Shown here: in pieces, positions 34,763 to 42,069 of the stretch | Position numbering within the stretch: the stretch's first letter is position 1 | Layout of the letters: the number at the start of each line of letters is the position of its first letter | Source of the DNA: Verrucomicrobiaceae bacterium | Lineage (GTDB): Bacteria > Verrucomicrobiota > Verrucomicrobiia > Opitutales > Intestinicryptomonadaceae | Assembly: GCA_015061955.1 (NCBI GenBank) | Contig: SUVO01000021.1 | Span: forward strand, 1 to 42,069 | Length of the DNA: 42,069 bases | Direction: 5' to 3' | Program-made: the position numbers and the translations under genes | The notes under the pieces: generated by a model | The model's input: only the letters and a program-made list of their open reading frames with translations | What the model was told of the DNA's origin: nothing | The model's database searches: none

Positions 34763-36433
34763 TTAGAATTCCAATATTCCAGATGAACACAACTTGCCAT
34801 CTTTATTAAAAGAAAAAGTATAAGAGTGTAATATTTTATTCTTGCTTGCTGTTAACTCAAGTACTTCATTCGGAAGTATTACATTTGTAAATTTAAGCTT
34901 TTTTATAGTTTTTGGGGCTTCTTTTTCTCCAAAAAATTCGGATATAAAAGTTGTAGCGAAATGCACTTGAATAACTCCTGGTAAAATTTTCATAATAGGG
35001 AAGTGCCCCTTAAAATATGAGCTATCTTCAGCGAAGAACATTTCAATTTTAAAACTATCGGTAGTTGTTTGTTTTTTTAATATTACGGGAGGTTCCATTT
35101 TATTTCTGAAAATTTTATCTATTAAATTTTTTAAGATTTTCCCCTGTGCATTTACGGGAATAGCGTTTATTACTCTTATCTTGCGAAGTAGAAATTTTGC
35201 GTCAAAGCTTTTTTTGATATAGTTATTTATTTCTTTTGTTAGGGCAATATGCAATTTTTCTCTGTAAAAATTCTTGCCATCGTTATTAAGCACAAGTAAA
35301 GCACGCAGATTGTTGTCAAAAAAATCTACATAACAATTTTCGATGAATTGATGTTCAAGTAGGTGGTTTTCTAAGTCTGGAATATAAAGTTGAGTTTCAC
35401 CTATTTTTACAAGTCTATCGATTCTGCCAAAGAAACGAAATTGTTTTTCGCTTATTATTTCAGCAATATCGTTTGTTTGAAATTTACCACCTATACAGTA
35501 AGGTGATTGAGCATTCAAACAACCTCGCTGGTCAACGCCTATTTCTACGTTTTTAAACACGTTCCACATATCGCCAAACTCTTGACACCTACTAGCAATG
35601 CCACCACTTTCGGTGCTTCCGAAAATTTCAATAGGTGTTGTATTCCAAATTTGTTTTGCATTGCAACTGGCATTTTTTTTCAGCAATCCACCACTAGTAG
35701 TTATGGCGCAAATATTATCTGGAAATTTATAAAGTTCTTGATGTCTTGCTACTGCTTCTATAAACGATGGCGTTGTTACAAACAATACATTTTTATGTTG
35801 TTGTTGAATTGCAATCAGAGTTTCAGGTGCTTTAACTAATACACCGTGTATAGGCATTTGTATAGACAGTGGATACAACAATCGCCATAGCATTCCATAC
35901 AAATGATACGCTTCGCATGTTGATGCAACAACACAATCTTTATAATAACCTAATAGATTTGCACTGTTTTCAGTTTCATCGCTCAATGTGGCAAAATCTT
36001 TTTCAATCAATTTGGGAGCCGATGTAGAGCCTGATGTGAAAAAGCATACTTTACCATTGCGCATATTTACAAATTCAAAATCACCATCGTAGCAATCGTT
36101 CGGAATGTTTAAAGGTATTGAAGCTATTTTTTCGATATTAGATAATACTTTTACACCCGTAGTAGCCGAAACATCCGTTGCCATCTTTTCTGAAGACGGA
36201 AGCATTACACGCTTTTGTGCCTGAATGAGTGCAAAAAATAAGATACAAAATAAAACTATATCATTCTCTATAAATAGAATATAATCGGTATCAGATTTTT
36301 TCGACAAAAATGAAGCATATTTTGCAACAGCTTTCTTTATCTCAGAAAAAGTAATATCGGTATTAGGTTGCTTAAATGATATAACATCGGAATCGATATC
36401 TCTTAAAAATAATTCGTCTGGACTAACTATCAT
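34763..36433 (-). CDS. Acyl-CoA/ACP ligase fused to ApeI-like dehydratase
   Basis: The 556-aa protein has an adenylation domain (about 1-440) with the ATP loop FFTSGSTSAPK (131-141), the EIFGSTESGG motif, the hinge FFGRIDRLVKIGETQL and the catalytic Lys in NAQGKILKNL. A hotdog domain follows (about 445-556), with SYFKGHFPIMKILPGVIQVHFA, the ApeI dehydratase-like motif. In E. coli these are ApeH and ApeI, encoded separately. The ligase domain would load the aromatic starter onto acyl carrier protein, and the fused hotdog would dehydrate the first product. The start overlaps the membrane protein stop by 11 bp. Confidence 0.85.
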   Translation of the reverse strand: MIVSPDELFLRDIDSDVISFKQPNTDITFSEIKKAVAKYASFLSKKSDTDYILFIENDIVLFCILFFALIQAQKRVMLPSSEKMATDVSATTGVKVLSNIEKIASIPLNIPNDCYDGDFEFVNMRNGKVCFFTSGSTSAPKLIEKDFATLSDETENSANLLGYYKDCVVASTCEAYHLYGMLWRLLYPLSIQMPIHGVLVKAPETLIAIQQQHKNVLFVTTPSFIEAVARHQELYKFPDNICAITTSGGLLKKNASCNAKQIWNTTPIEIFGSTESGGIASRCQEFGDMWNVFKNVEIGVDQRGCLNAQSPYCIGGKFQTNDIAEIISEKQFRFFGRIDRLVKIGETQLYIPDLENHLLEHQFIENCYVDFFDNNLRALLVLNNDGKNFYREKLHIALTKEINNYIKKSFDAKFLLRKIRVINAIPVNAQGKILKNLIDKIFRNKMEPPVILKKQTTTDSFKIEMFFAEDSSYFKGHFPIMKILPGVIQVHFATTFISEFFGEKEAPKTIKKLKFTNVILPNEVLELTASKNKILHSYTFSFNKDGKLCSSGILEF

Positions 36434-36962
36434 TTTTCAAAACCTTTCTTCTTACAACAAATTCAGCTGCAAACATTAACCCAATCAATATATACGATAT
36501 CAATCCATTAAATAATGCCCAAATTTCCGTAGATAAAAACACAGTAATACAAGAAATACCTGTTAAAGCATACATAAAAATAACCCATGCATAAGTGGCT
36601 TTTTTAGCATATACTATTCCTTTTTCAGATAGTTTGCCTTTCATATTTTCGCCAATAACTTGTACAAATGGTTTTTTTAAAAGAGATATTGCAAAAAGGG
36701 TAGCCACACTACAATTCATTATTACCGGATACGCTTTCACATACGCAATGTCTCTAAGAATAAATGCTATTGATAAAATTAGAAAACCGAAACAAAAAAG
36801 TAATTTTTGTCGGTTTAAAAAGTATCCTATTAAAATAGCTACAAACAGAATTCCGAGTATTATAGAAAAGCTATACTCGTTTTTTATCACATAATAAATT
36901 GCAAAAGGGTAACAAACCATAAGTATTGTACCCAATGCTTTTATTAGTGGTTTACTATTCAT
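36423..36962 (-). CDS. apeG: Integral membrane protein of the polyene cluster (ApeG-like)
   Basis: The 179-aa protein has about six hydrophobic segments (near 9-27, 30-48, 54-72, 77-95, 121-140 and 145-170). A short conserved-looking loop between the fourth and fifth carries KKPFVQVIGENMKG. It resembles the uncharacterised COG4648 membrane proteins that recur in aryl-polyene clusters next to the acyl carrier proteins. Its function is unknown. It overlaps the second acyl carrier protein gene by 8 bp and the ligase gene by 11 bp. Confidence 0.7.
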   Translation of the reverse strand: MNSKPLIKALGTILMVCYPFAIYYVIKNEYSFSIILGILFVAILIGYFLNRQKLLFCFGFLILSIAFILRDIAYVKAYPVIMNCSVATLFAISLLKKPFVQVIGENMKGKLSEKGIVYAKKATYAWVIFMYALTGISCITVFLSTEIWALFNGLISYILIGLMFAAEFVVRRKVLKNDS

Positions 36963-37203
36963 TTACCAGCTTTTCAACAACGTCAACAACTTCGCCAAAT
37001 GTGCGTATCTTTTTGAAATCTTCTGGATTTACACGCTTTTTGGTTTGCTGTTGAAGACGTACAACTAAGTCTACAGCATCAATAGAATCTAAATCGAGTT
37101 CAGTAAAGAGGTTTGTAGAATCGTTTATCGACTCGCGTTCACATTCAAACTCTTCAGCAAGAATGTCTTTTATAAAATTTGAAATTTCTTCTCTTGTTGC
37201 CAT
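36955..37203 (-). CDS. apeF: Acyl carrier protein 2 (ApeF-like)
   Basis: The 82-aa acidic four-helix protein carries the phosphopantetheine site LDLDSIDAVDL with Ser40. The motif is DSI rather than the common DSL. It lies 4 bp after a second, different acyl carrier protein gene; having two such carriers is characteristic of aryl-polyene systems, where one or both hold the growing chain. Confidence 0.9.
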   Translation of the reverse strand: MATREEISNFIKDILAEEFECERESINDSTNLFTELDLDSIDAVDLVVRLQQQTKKRVNPEDFKKIRTFGEVVDVVEKLVNE

Positions 37204-37207
37204 AATT

Positions 37208-37480
37208 TTACTTTTGTGTATTTGATAAATTTTTTATGATGTAATCAGCGATAGTTTCAACTGAATAGAATATTTGACTATTGTCTTCAAATTCTGAAAA
37301 AGTTACACCAAATTTCTTTTTGATTTCCATACCCAATTCGAGAGCATCGATTGAATCTAAACCTAAGCCTTCGTTAAAAAGTGGGTCTTTATCATTTATA
37401 TCATTAACTGTTAAATCTTCTAAATTCAACGACGATATAATAAGTTCTTTTATTTGCGTATGTAATTGGTCTTTATCCAT
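37208..37480 (-). CDS. apeE: Acyl carrier protein 1 (ApeE-like)
   Basis: The 90-aa acidic protein has the phosphopantetheine site GLGLDSIDALELG with Ser43. The site is preceded by the NEGLGLDSID turn and followed by the EIKKKFGV helix. It follows the acyltransferase gene by 2 bp and precedes the second carrier protein gene. Confidence 0.9.
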   Translation of the reverse strand: MDKDQLHTQIKELIISSLNLEDLTVNDINDKDPLFNEGLGLDSIDALELGMEIKKKFGVTFSEFEDNSQIFYSVETIADYIIKNLSNTQK

Positions 37481-37482
37481 AA

Positions 37483-38193
37483 TTATTCTAAATTTAAAGC
37501 TTCTATTACTTTCTGCATCAATAATCTTGAATTTTTTCCATAGTTCAAGTTTATTTTTTCTGGGTGAATTTCTGGTAATTGTTCCAACGTAAAGAGTACA
37601 GTTCTGTTCGATACACTAAGTGGATTTGATTGCTTACCCAATATTCGTGGATTACACGTTATTTTTACTGGAACAATAGGGCAGTTTGCGTGAATTGCAA
37701 TACATGCAGCTCCAGAGCGAATTTTCTTTTTGGGGTTGTCGCTACGCGTTCCTTCTGGGAATATTATTACGTTTATGCCTTGCGATATAGCTTTTGAAGC
37801 ATCGTCGATTACCGATATATCAAATTCGTTCGATTTTATAAAAATCCTATTTACGATGAAGAGCAAAAATGGATTTCTTGATAACGATTTTTTTACGATG
37901 CAGATAGAGTTTTTATACGATGCAATTAGAAATACTATGTCTAATAACGATGGATGATTTGCAACAATAACAGCACCATTTTGATTACTATTTATATTCT
38001 TTTTTTCTAATTTTATTAAACGAAAAAACTCCAACGCATTTACAAAAAATATCCAAGACGCTCTTAAAACAGCAATAGCGCCTTTTCGGGAAAATATCGA
38101 AACTACTGGGATAATAGTAATGCCTAATATAAATCCACCAATAGCGAATATACATATGAATAGGGTAGTTAAAACTGAACGCAAAATGTACAT
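37483..38193 (-). CDS. apeD: 1-acylglycerol-3-phosphate-type acyltransferase (ApeD-like)
   Basis: The 236-aa protein has an N-terminal membrane helix (about 8-32), the NHxxxxD motif in VANHPSLLDIVFL (about 80-92), and the FPEGTRS substrate motif (about 147-153) of the PlsC family. In aryl-polyene clusters it is one of the acyltransferases proposed to build the lipid part. It starts 1 bp after the chain-length factor stop and is followed 2 bp later by the first carrier protein. Confidence 0.85.
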   Translation of the reverse strand: MYILRSVLTTLFICIFAIGGFILGITIIPVVSIFSRKGAIAVLRASWIFFVNALEFFRLIKLEKKNINSNQNGAVIVANHPSLLDIVFLIASYKNSICIVKKSLSRNPFLLFIVNRIFIKSNEFDISVIDDASKAISQGINVIIFPEGTRSDNPKKKIRSGAACIAIHANCPIVPVKITCNPRILGKQSNPLSVSNRTVLFTLEQLPEIHPEKINLNYGKNSRLLMQKVIEALNLE

Positions 38194-38194
38194 T

Positions 38195-38803
38195 TTAAAT
38201 TGTTAATTTTAAGAATTTTCCGCAGAGTTCTCCACCTTTTTCTAAAAATTGTGATATTTGCTCAAATTGGATCGAAGTATTGCTAAAATTGCCAAATTCA
38301 ACGTTTATACCAGTTTTAGAGGGGGTTGCAAATAGCCCCAAGCCTGATGCAATCTGAGGTGGTTCGTCGGCTTGTATAACTTCGTTAAGCGAGCCTTGAA
38401 CATATATATACAAAACATCTTCGTTTAAACAAAAAGCCTCTAATAAGCCTAATTCTAAGGAGTCTTTACATCCGGCAATGGCAGTATAACTTGCTTTGTT
38501 CTTGGCTATAATAGATTGCATTCCGATAGGGAAATTGTGTACAGATGATGAAAAACCATTTGGCGATACGCCAGCTCCAGAATTTAGACCTTCAAAGAGG
38601 TTTATAACTTCGTTCAAATAACCATACCTTGATGCGTAAACCGACTTATAGTTTGTTTTGCCTTGTGTTAGTGCGTGAGCTAAACTGATGACAATTTTGC
38701 CAGTCATATCGAGTTTACGTCGGACTAACATTGGTAAGAAAGAAACATCTGGAGGAGTTTCTTCGTAGATAAATGTTTTAAATTCTTCAATTTTTATCTG
38801 CAT
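38195..38803 (-). CDS. apeC: Ketosynthase chain-length factor (ApeC-like)
   Basis: Starting at the ATG at 38803 gives a 202-aa protein beginning MQIKIEEFKTF. The upstream 46 codons, although open, contain the predicted promoter. The segment PMLVRRKLDMTGKIVISLAHAL matches the short ketoacyl-synthase-like family (Ketoacyl-synt_2). It is about half the length of a ketosynthase. Residue patterns FEGLNSGAGVSPNGFSSSVHN and AIAGCKDSLELGLLEA follow the fold, but no complete Cys-His-His triad is visible, as expected for a chain-length factor that partners an active ketosynthase (here the apeO-like protein). It is the first gene of the minus operon. Confidence 0.82.
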   Translation of the reverse strand: MQIKIEEFKTFIYEETPPDVSFLPMLVRRKLDMTGKIVISLAHALTQGKTNYKSVYASRYGYLNEVINLFEGLNSGAGVSPNGFSSSVHNFPIGMQSIIAKNKASYTAIAGCKDSLELGLLEAFCLNEDVLYIYVQGSLNEVIQADEPPQIASGLGLFATPSKTGINVEFGNFSNTSIQFEQISQFLEKGGELCGKFLKLTI

Positions 38804-38841
38804 AAATTGAGCGTAGTTTCTTCTAAAAAAAATCCATGTAT

Positions 38842-38871
38842 ATAATATGAGTTTAAAGATTAAGTTGTAAA
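38842..38871 (-). promoter_or_regulatory. Promoter of the minus-strand polyene operon
   Basis: On the minus strand TTTACA (38866-38871) and TATTAT (38842-38847) are separated by 18 bp, about 40 bp upstream of the ATG at 38803. The site lies inside the longer open frame from 38941, supporting the shorter start for the chain-length factor. Confidence 0.5.
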
Positions 38872-39431
38872 GTAAATATTGATGTGTAAACCTATAATAG
38901 TTGATGTCTATAAATAATGTTTGAAAATTTTGATTGCGCATTTTTTATGGTAGTTAGTTGTAATAATTAGTTATTAAAACCCATAGTATTCGCATTGTTC
39001 ATATTTGTCGCACAATATATATTATGTCTAATTGTATATTTATAATAAGTTGCTTGTGGGTATATACTTGCGTAAAATGACCATATTTTTGTCTAATTTT
39101 GTAGCCATAAAATGTCGGATTTCTTGCCTACTTTTGATGTCTTTTGAGGTCTCTTGATGCAAACTCAAAAATTTCATTTCCGAGAAAATGTATAAAATAA
39201 TTAGACATGTAATATTTTGTGCAGTGGTTTTACGGAAACTTGATAACTTTATTTAGCTCGTAATTTGCATCGTAAAATTTTTAATTCTAACCTAAATAAA
39301 TTTCCGAAAATACACCTAAAAAGTAATCAACTTTTTGAAGTATTATTGCAAACGTTAGAAAAAAAATCTTTGTGCGATAACATTTATCTAATAATATTTT
39401 AATTATAAAGAATTTTAATAAGATGCCCTAC
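38872..39431. other. Gene-free AT-rich stretch
   Basis: I see no convincing coding region or RNA gene here. A 45-codon minus-strand frame starting at an ATG near 39177 (MKFLSLHQETSKD...) has no recognisable family and is left out. No clear hairpin or tandem repeat is visible. Confidence 0.5.
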
Positions 39432-39578
39432 TTATAAAAATATTAATTCTGGAGGTCTCGGTTTACCTTTGCGAAATGTGAACTTTTCAATGAGCTCTTT
39501 GAGATCCGATTCTTTGTCGCGAATTTTCCTTTTGCCAATTTTGACATACGGAATATATCCATTTAAACGAAGTCTGAG
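39432..39578 (-). pseudogene. Excisionase/MerR-like helix-turn-helix gene remnant
   Basis: A minus-strand frame of 48 codons runs from an in-frame TAG at 39579 to TAA at 39432 with no start codon. It encodes LNGYIPYVKIGKRKIRDKESDLKELIEKF. This resembles the second half of the small winged helix-turn-helix of excisionases and similar DNA-binding proteins (…IPYVKIGRRVRFRKSDLEEFI). The recognition helix and start are missing, so it is probably the tail of a lost mobile-element gene. Confidence 0.5.
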
Positions 39579-39706
39579 CTACAAATATACGGCATTAAAT
39601 AAAAAATACAAAATTTATACTAGACTTTTTAGATAAACATCTTTTACTATTATTTCCGTTCCACGGAAGGTAATGTATGAAAAAATTATTGTATGTCACT
39701 TGAATT

Positions 39707-39711
39707 GGAGG
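39707..39711 (+). promoter_or_regulatory. Strong Shine-Dalgarno site
   Basis: GGAGG lies 4 nt before the ATG at 39716 and 10 nt before the ATG at 39722, in front of the secreted protein gene. Such a site is not seen in front of the other genes in this window, where starts follow AT-rich leaders. Confidence 0.55.
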
Positions 39712-39715
39712 AATG

Positions 39716-40166
39716 ATGAGAATGTTAAGACAAAATTCTAATTTTTCGCTTTTATTAAAAAGTGCGTTGTTAGGTTTTGTTGTGCTCTTCCCTCTTCACG
39801 ATATTACAGCACAGATTCAACACTCTTCCATTCAAATTCCTGTTACCACCTCCTCAATATCTCGGTAAAGAAATCAGTTTATCTAAATTACAAATGTTAT
39901 TATCTGAATTTGGGATTTTTAGTTGTATTGAAACATATACATGCAGTGCACTAGGTTCATCAACGAATCCATGTGTAATATGTGCCGACTTTTCGATAGT
40001 ACCAGCTGCACTAAGTATAACTGTGTCAGCAAACGCAAATATCGGAACCAAAGATTCTAAAGGAAGTCTTCCAACTGGAGCAGTTTCTATGTCACGATTA
40101 GGACATTCGGCTGTATTAAAAGTAGGAAGTTTTTCAGCAAGATATGAATACACTATTATGGAATAA
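39716..40166 (+). pseudogene. Frameshifted secreted protein gene, unknown family
   Basis: The first frame (39716-39868) encodes a signal peptide, MRMLRQNSNFSLLLKSALLG... to about DITAQ, then QHSSIQIPVTTSS and a stop. The next frame, open across the same stretch to TAA at 40166, continues PPPQYLGKEISLSKLQMLLSEFGIF... with a Cys-rich segment (SCIETYTCSALG...NPCVICADF) and a Ser/Gly-rich end. Joined near 39845-39865 they make one exported protein of about 150 aa. A real frameshift or a sequence error are both possible. No family is recognised. The next gene starts 2 bp after its stop. Confidence 0.5.
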
Positions 40167-40168
40167 TC

Positions 40169-41175
40169 ATGAAAAAACTTTTATTAATATTATGGATCTT
40201 TTTTACGAGCTTAGTGTATGGTAAATCGGGAACTGTAAGTGTTCCATTGTATGTTTATCTCGACACCAATATAGCAATACCAACCAAAGCTAAGATTATC
40301 ACAACAAGAATACCAGTTTACCAGAATATTACAAACATTGAAAAAGAATTAAAATCCTTCCCTCAAATCAAAAATTCAATAACTTCTATATTTACAGCAT
40401 TACAGTCTCAAAATTTGGATAAGTTAAAGGATTGTCATCGTCCACAAGACGCAAATTTAGCCAAAGATTTACTACAACGTTTTACTGCGAAAGGATTGGA
40501 TGTAAATACTGTAAAAATTTTAGATATATTCTTTCTAGATAACAAGACGATTCAATTTTTTTATGAGATAATGCATAATAAAACTGGGACAAAACGTGTG
40601 GCATATTTTACATTGCAAAAGGATACAAATAATGGTGTATTTTATAGGGTGAAAAAATCCCCAACACCACTAGAAAGTTTATTTTCATATTCGGTACTGC
40701 AACACCATCATTTGCATCTGAAAAAGATACAAAAATACCATTATCATTGAATTTAATACTGCCTCAAGTGTCATTATTACCTCTTAAACTTTTATCTGTA
40801 GATTCGACGATAAAAGCATTTTATGATGCATATATTGAAGCTCGAAATAGCGGGGATGTCATCATGCTTCCTTCTTTTTATTCAGAAAAAAGTAGAGAAA
40901 AAGTTAATCAACTTATAAAAAACAATATGTATGAATTAGGAGAAAAATATGACTCTAGACGTAGATATAATAATACGATTCTATTGGGGATGGTTTCTCT
41001 AGACCCAATATATATTATTGTGGAACAAGTAAACCCCAGAAAGGATGAATATTATTATAAATATACGATTATAATAAAAGATTCTCAAGGAAATCCTCAA
41101 ATTGTAAATGTATTATTTGAATCCTTTTTAGACGATCTTTTGAGACAATATGGAATAACTCCACAATTCTTATGA
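40169..41175 (+). pseudogene. Frameshifted secreted protein with two NTF2-like halves
   Basis: The first frame (40169-40750) gives a signal peptide (MKKLLLILWIFFTSLVYG) and a domain with ITSIFTALQSQNLDKLKDCH, ending out of frame after KKSPTPLESLF. The second frame, open from 40648 to TGA at 41175, picks up IFGTATPSFASEKDTKIPLSLN and then IKAFYDAYIEARNSGDVIMLPSFYSEKS. Both halves share a helix-then-strand plan (a short amphipathic helix, 'ground down' residues, then long beta-strands) like NTF2-fold proteins. A missing base in the A6 run at 40651-40656 or the T4 run at 40682-40685 would account for the break. The overall function is unknown. Confidence 0.5.
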
Positions 41176-41294
41176 TAATAAAAATTCTTTTATTTAATGA
41201 TGACGAGGTGTATACTAGTTTAACAGCCGAAGTTTGGCGTGTGGGAAGTGCAAACCATGAAGATTGGTCAAGTACTGGAAAGCAATATGAATAA
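41172..41294 (+). CDS. Small hypothetical protein, 40 aa
   Basis: The ATG overlaps the stop of the preceding frame (ATGA) and the TAA overlaps the next start region, so spacing fits translational coupling. The product, MIIKILLFNDDEVYTSLTAEV..., has a short hydrophobic start and an acidic, Trp-containing rest, with no recognised family. It could be a real small protein, a fragment of a longer gene, or chance. Confidence 0.3.
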   Translation: MIIKILLFNDDEVYTSLTAEVWRVGSANHEDWSSTGKQYE

Positions 41295-42069
41295 AATAAT
41301 TCTTAAAGTTCAAATAGTATTCTGTTTTTGTTTTTTTATGCTTATATGTACATATTCGACGTACGGAGCATATTTGTTAGAAACAGATTCAAAGGAAGAA
41401 ATTCTTCGAAAATTAAAGGCTGTAGCATATGGTCCTGAGTGGGATGAGGCTATCTTTGAAATTCGTACTATGAAATCAGAAGCATCCAGTCAAGCATTGT
41501 ATGAACTTATACTTACTGCTAAAGACCCGTCACCCATGAATGCTGTTACGGGGAGGTTAGTAAATTCATATATCGTGAAGGAATTGCGTACAAATCGATT
41601 TGACGCTAATAAAATATTATCTCTGCACTCTGGACTCTATAAAGGAGCTATGGTGTTAGCGATGACAAGTAAACCTTCGGATGAATTTATACTTAAGGTA
41701 CTAAAATCGTATTCTTTATCTAGAGAAGACTGTAGCTTCTTGCATTTAATAACAGTAGTTCTTATGTCAGACAATAACACTCAAATTATCGATAAGAAAT
41801 CTGAGATAATAATGAATATATTAAAGACATTGCCTCATACTAAAAATTTTTATGATACACAACAAATATGTGCAACTATAGACCATTATCAAGGTTGGAC
41901 TATCGGAGGTGTGGACACGGTTATGATGCTTGAAAATATCAGTAGAATTAACGGACTTTCAGTTGATATTCTTCGTAAAATGCGAAAAAACGCATCAGAT
42001 AAATTTACTAAAAATTGCATAGACTTAATCTTAGCTTTAAAAGATGATAAGGACTGCGTAAATAATATA
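41287..42069 (+). CDS. Secreted helical-repeat protein, cut by the right edge
   Basis: From the ATG at 41287 the frame is open to the end of the window (261 codons, no stop). The first 32 or so residues (MNKIILKVQIVFCFCFFMLICTYSTYGA) form a signal peptide. The rest is mostly helical. Repeated hydrophobic helices such as EEILRKLKAVAYGPEWDEAIFEIRTM and QALYELILTAKD suggest HEAT-like repeats, an inference from pattern only. It is the last visible gene of the plus-strand set of exported proteins and lies directly after the 40-aa frame. Confidence 0.6.
   Translation, partial: MNKIILKVQIVFCFCFFMLICTYSTYGAYLLETDSKEEILRKLKAVAYGPEWDEAIFEIRTMKSEASSQALYELILTAKDPSPMNAVTGRLVNSYIVKELRTNRFDANKILSLHSGLYKGAMVLAMTSKPSDEFILKVLKSYSLSREDCSFLHLITVVLMSDNNTQIIDKKSEIIMNILKTLPHTKNFYDTQQICATIDHYQGWTIGGVDTVMMLENISRINGLSVDILRKMRKNASDKFTKNCIDLILALKDDKDCVNNI

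Noticed and set aside
34762..34800. Longer start for the glycosyltransferase (MASCVHLEYW...)
   Set aside because: The extra residues come from overlap with the ligase gene's end; the GT2 fold starts right after the ATG at 34761.
38804..38941. N-terminal extension of the chain-length factor to the ATG at 38941
   Set aside because: The extra residues do not fit the family, and the best promoter match lies inside this stretch.
1..42069. CRISPR array, rRNA genes or insertion sequence
   Set aside because: No regularly spaced short repeats, rRNA-like sequence or transposase was seen; the only mobility genes are the recombinase and gene fragments.

Overview
The window is AT-rich and comes from a Gram-negative bacterium: it encodes an outer-membrane beta-barrel protein, lipoproteins, a LolA-like chaperone and lipid-exporter machinery. 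Most genes start a short AT-rich distance after the previous gene with no visible Shine-Dalgarno sequence. Many secreted glycan-degrading enzymes sit beside one-component regulators, and the tyrosine recombinase is of a type I associate with Verrucomicrobiota/Lentisphaerota. My best guess is a low-GC, host-associated (gut) member of the PVC group; a Bacteroidota-like organism cannot be excluded from this sequence alone.

Region 1 (1-7050) is accessory in character. It holds the 3' end of a glycoside hydrolase, an orphan 202-aa gene, an outer-membrane protein gene, and a divergent tyrosine recombinase gene. The intergenic DNA between the last two is bounded by a perfect 15-bp inverted repeat, which looks like an invertible promoter. 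Further right come a duplicated 150-bp hairpin-rich repeat ending in the 3' end of tRNA-Leu(UAG), a methylase-like gene remnant, a large GH141-like lipoprotein, a frameshifted gene remnant, and tRNA-Leu(CAA).

Region 2 (7174-26392) is mostly carbohydrate use and housekeeping. A LacI regulator, a GH127 enzyme and a YhcH-family protein form one plus-strand unit. Next come an operon of an AsmA-like protein, purN and murB, then htpG, a nucleoside deoxyribosyltransferase-like gene and a small membrane protein. A minus-strand glycan operon follows (DUF5107-TPR protein, mutarotase-like protein, GH101-like protein, GH92). An AraC regulator is divergent from it, with a good promoter between them, and a small EamA transporter follows the regulator.

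Region 3 (26424-38871) is a nearly complete aryl-polyene-type lipid/pigment biosynthesis cluster made of two convergent operons. The plus operon carries ketosynthase, dehydratase, ketoreductase and ketosynthase (apeO-P-Q-R order). The minus operon carries a chain-length factor, acyltransferase, two acyl carrier proteins, a membrane protein, a ligase-dehydratase fusion, glycosyltransferase, thioesterase, LolA-like protein, RND/MMPL exporter and a second acyltransferase (apeC to apeM order). The two operons meet with 3 bp between stop codons and no terminator. No aromatic ammonia lyase or methyltransferase is present.

Region 4 (38872-42069) is about 0.8 kb of DNA with only a broken excisionase-like fragment. 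It is followed by a plus-strand set of secreted proteins, two of which are frameshifted in this sequence, ending in an alpha-helical secreted protein cut by the window edge.
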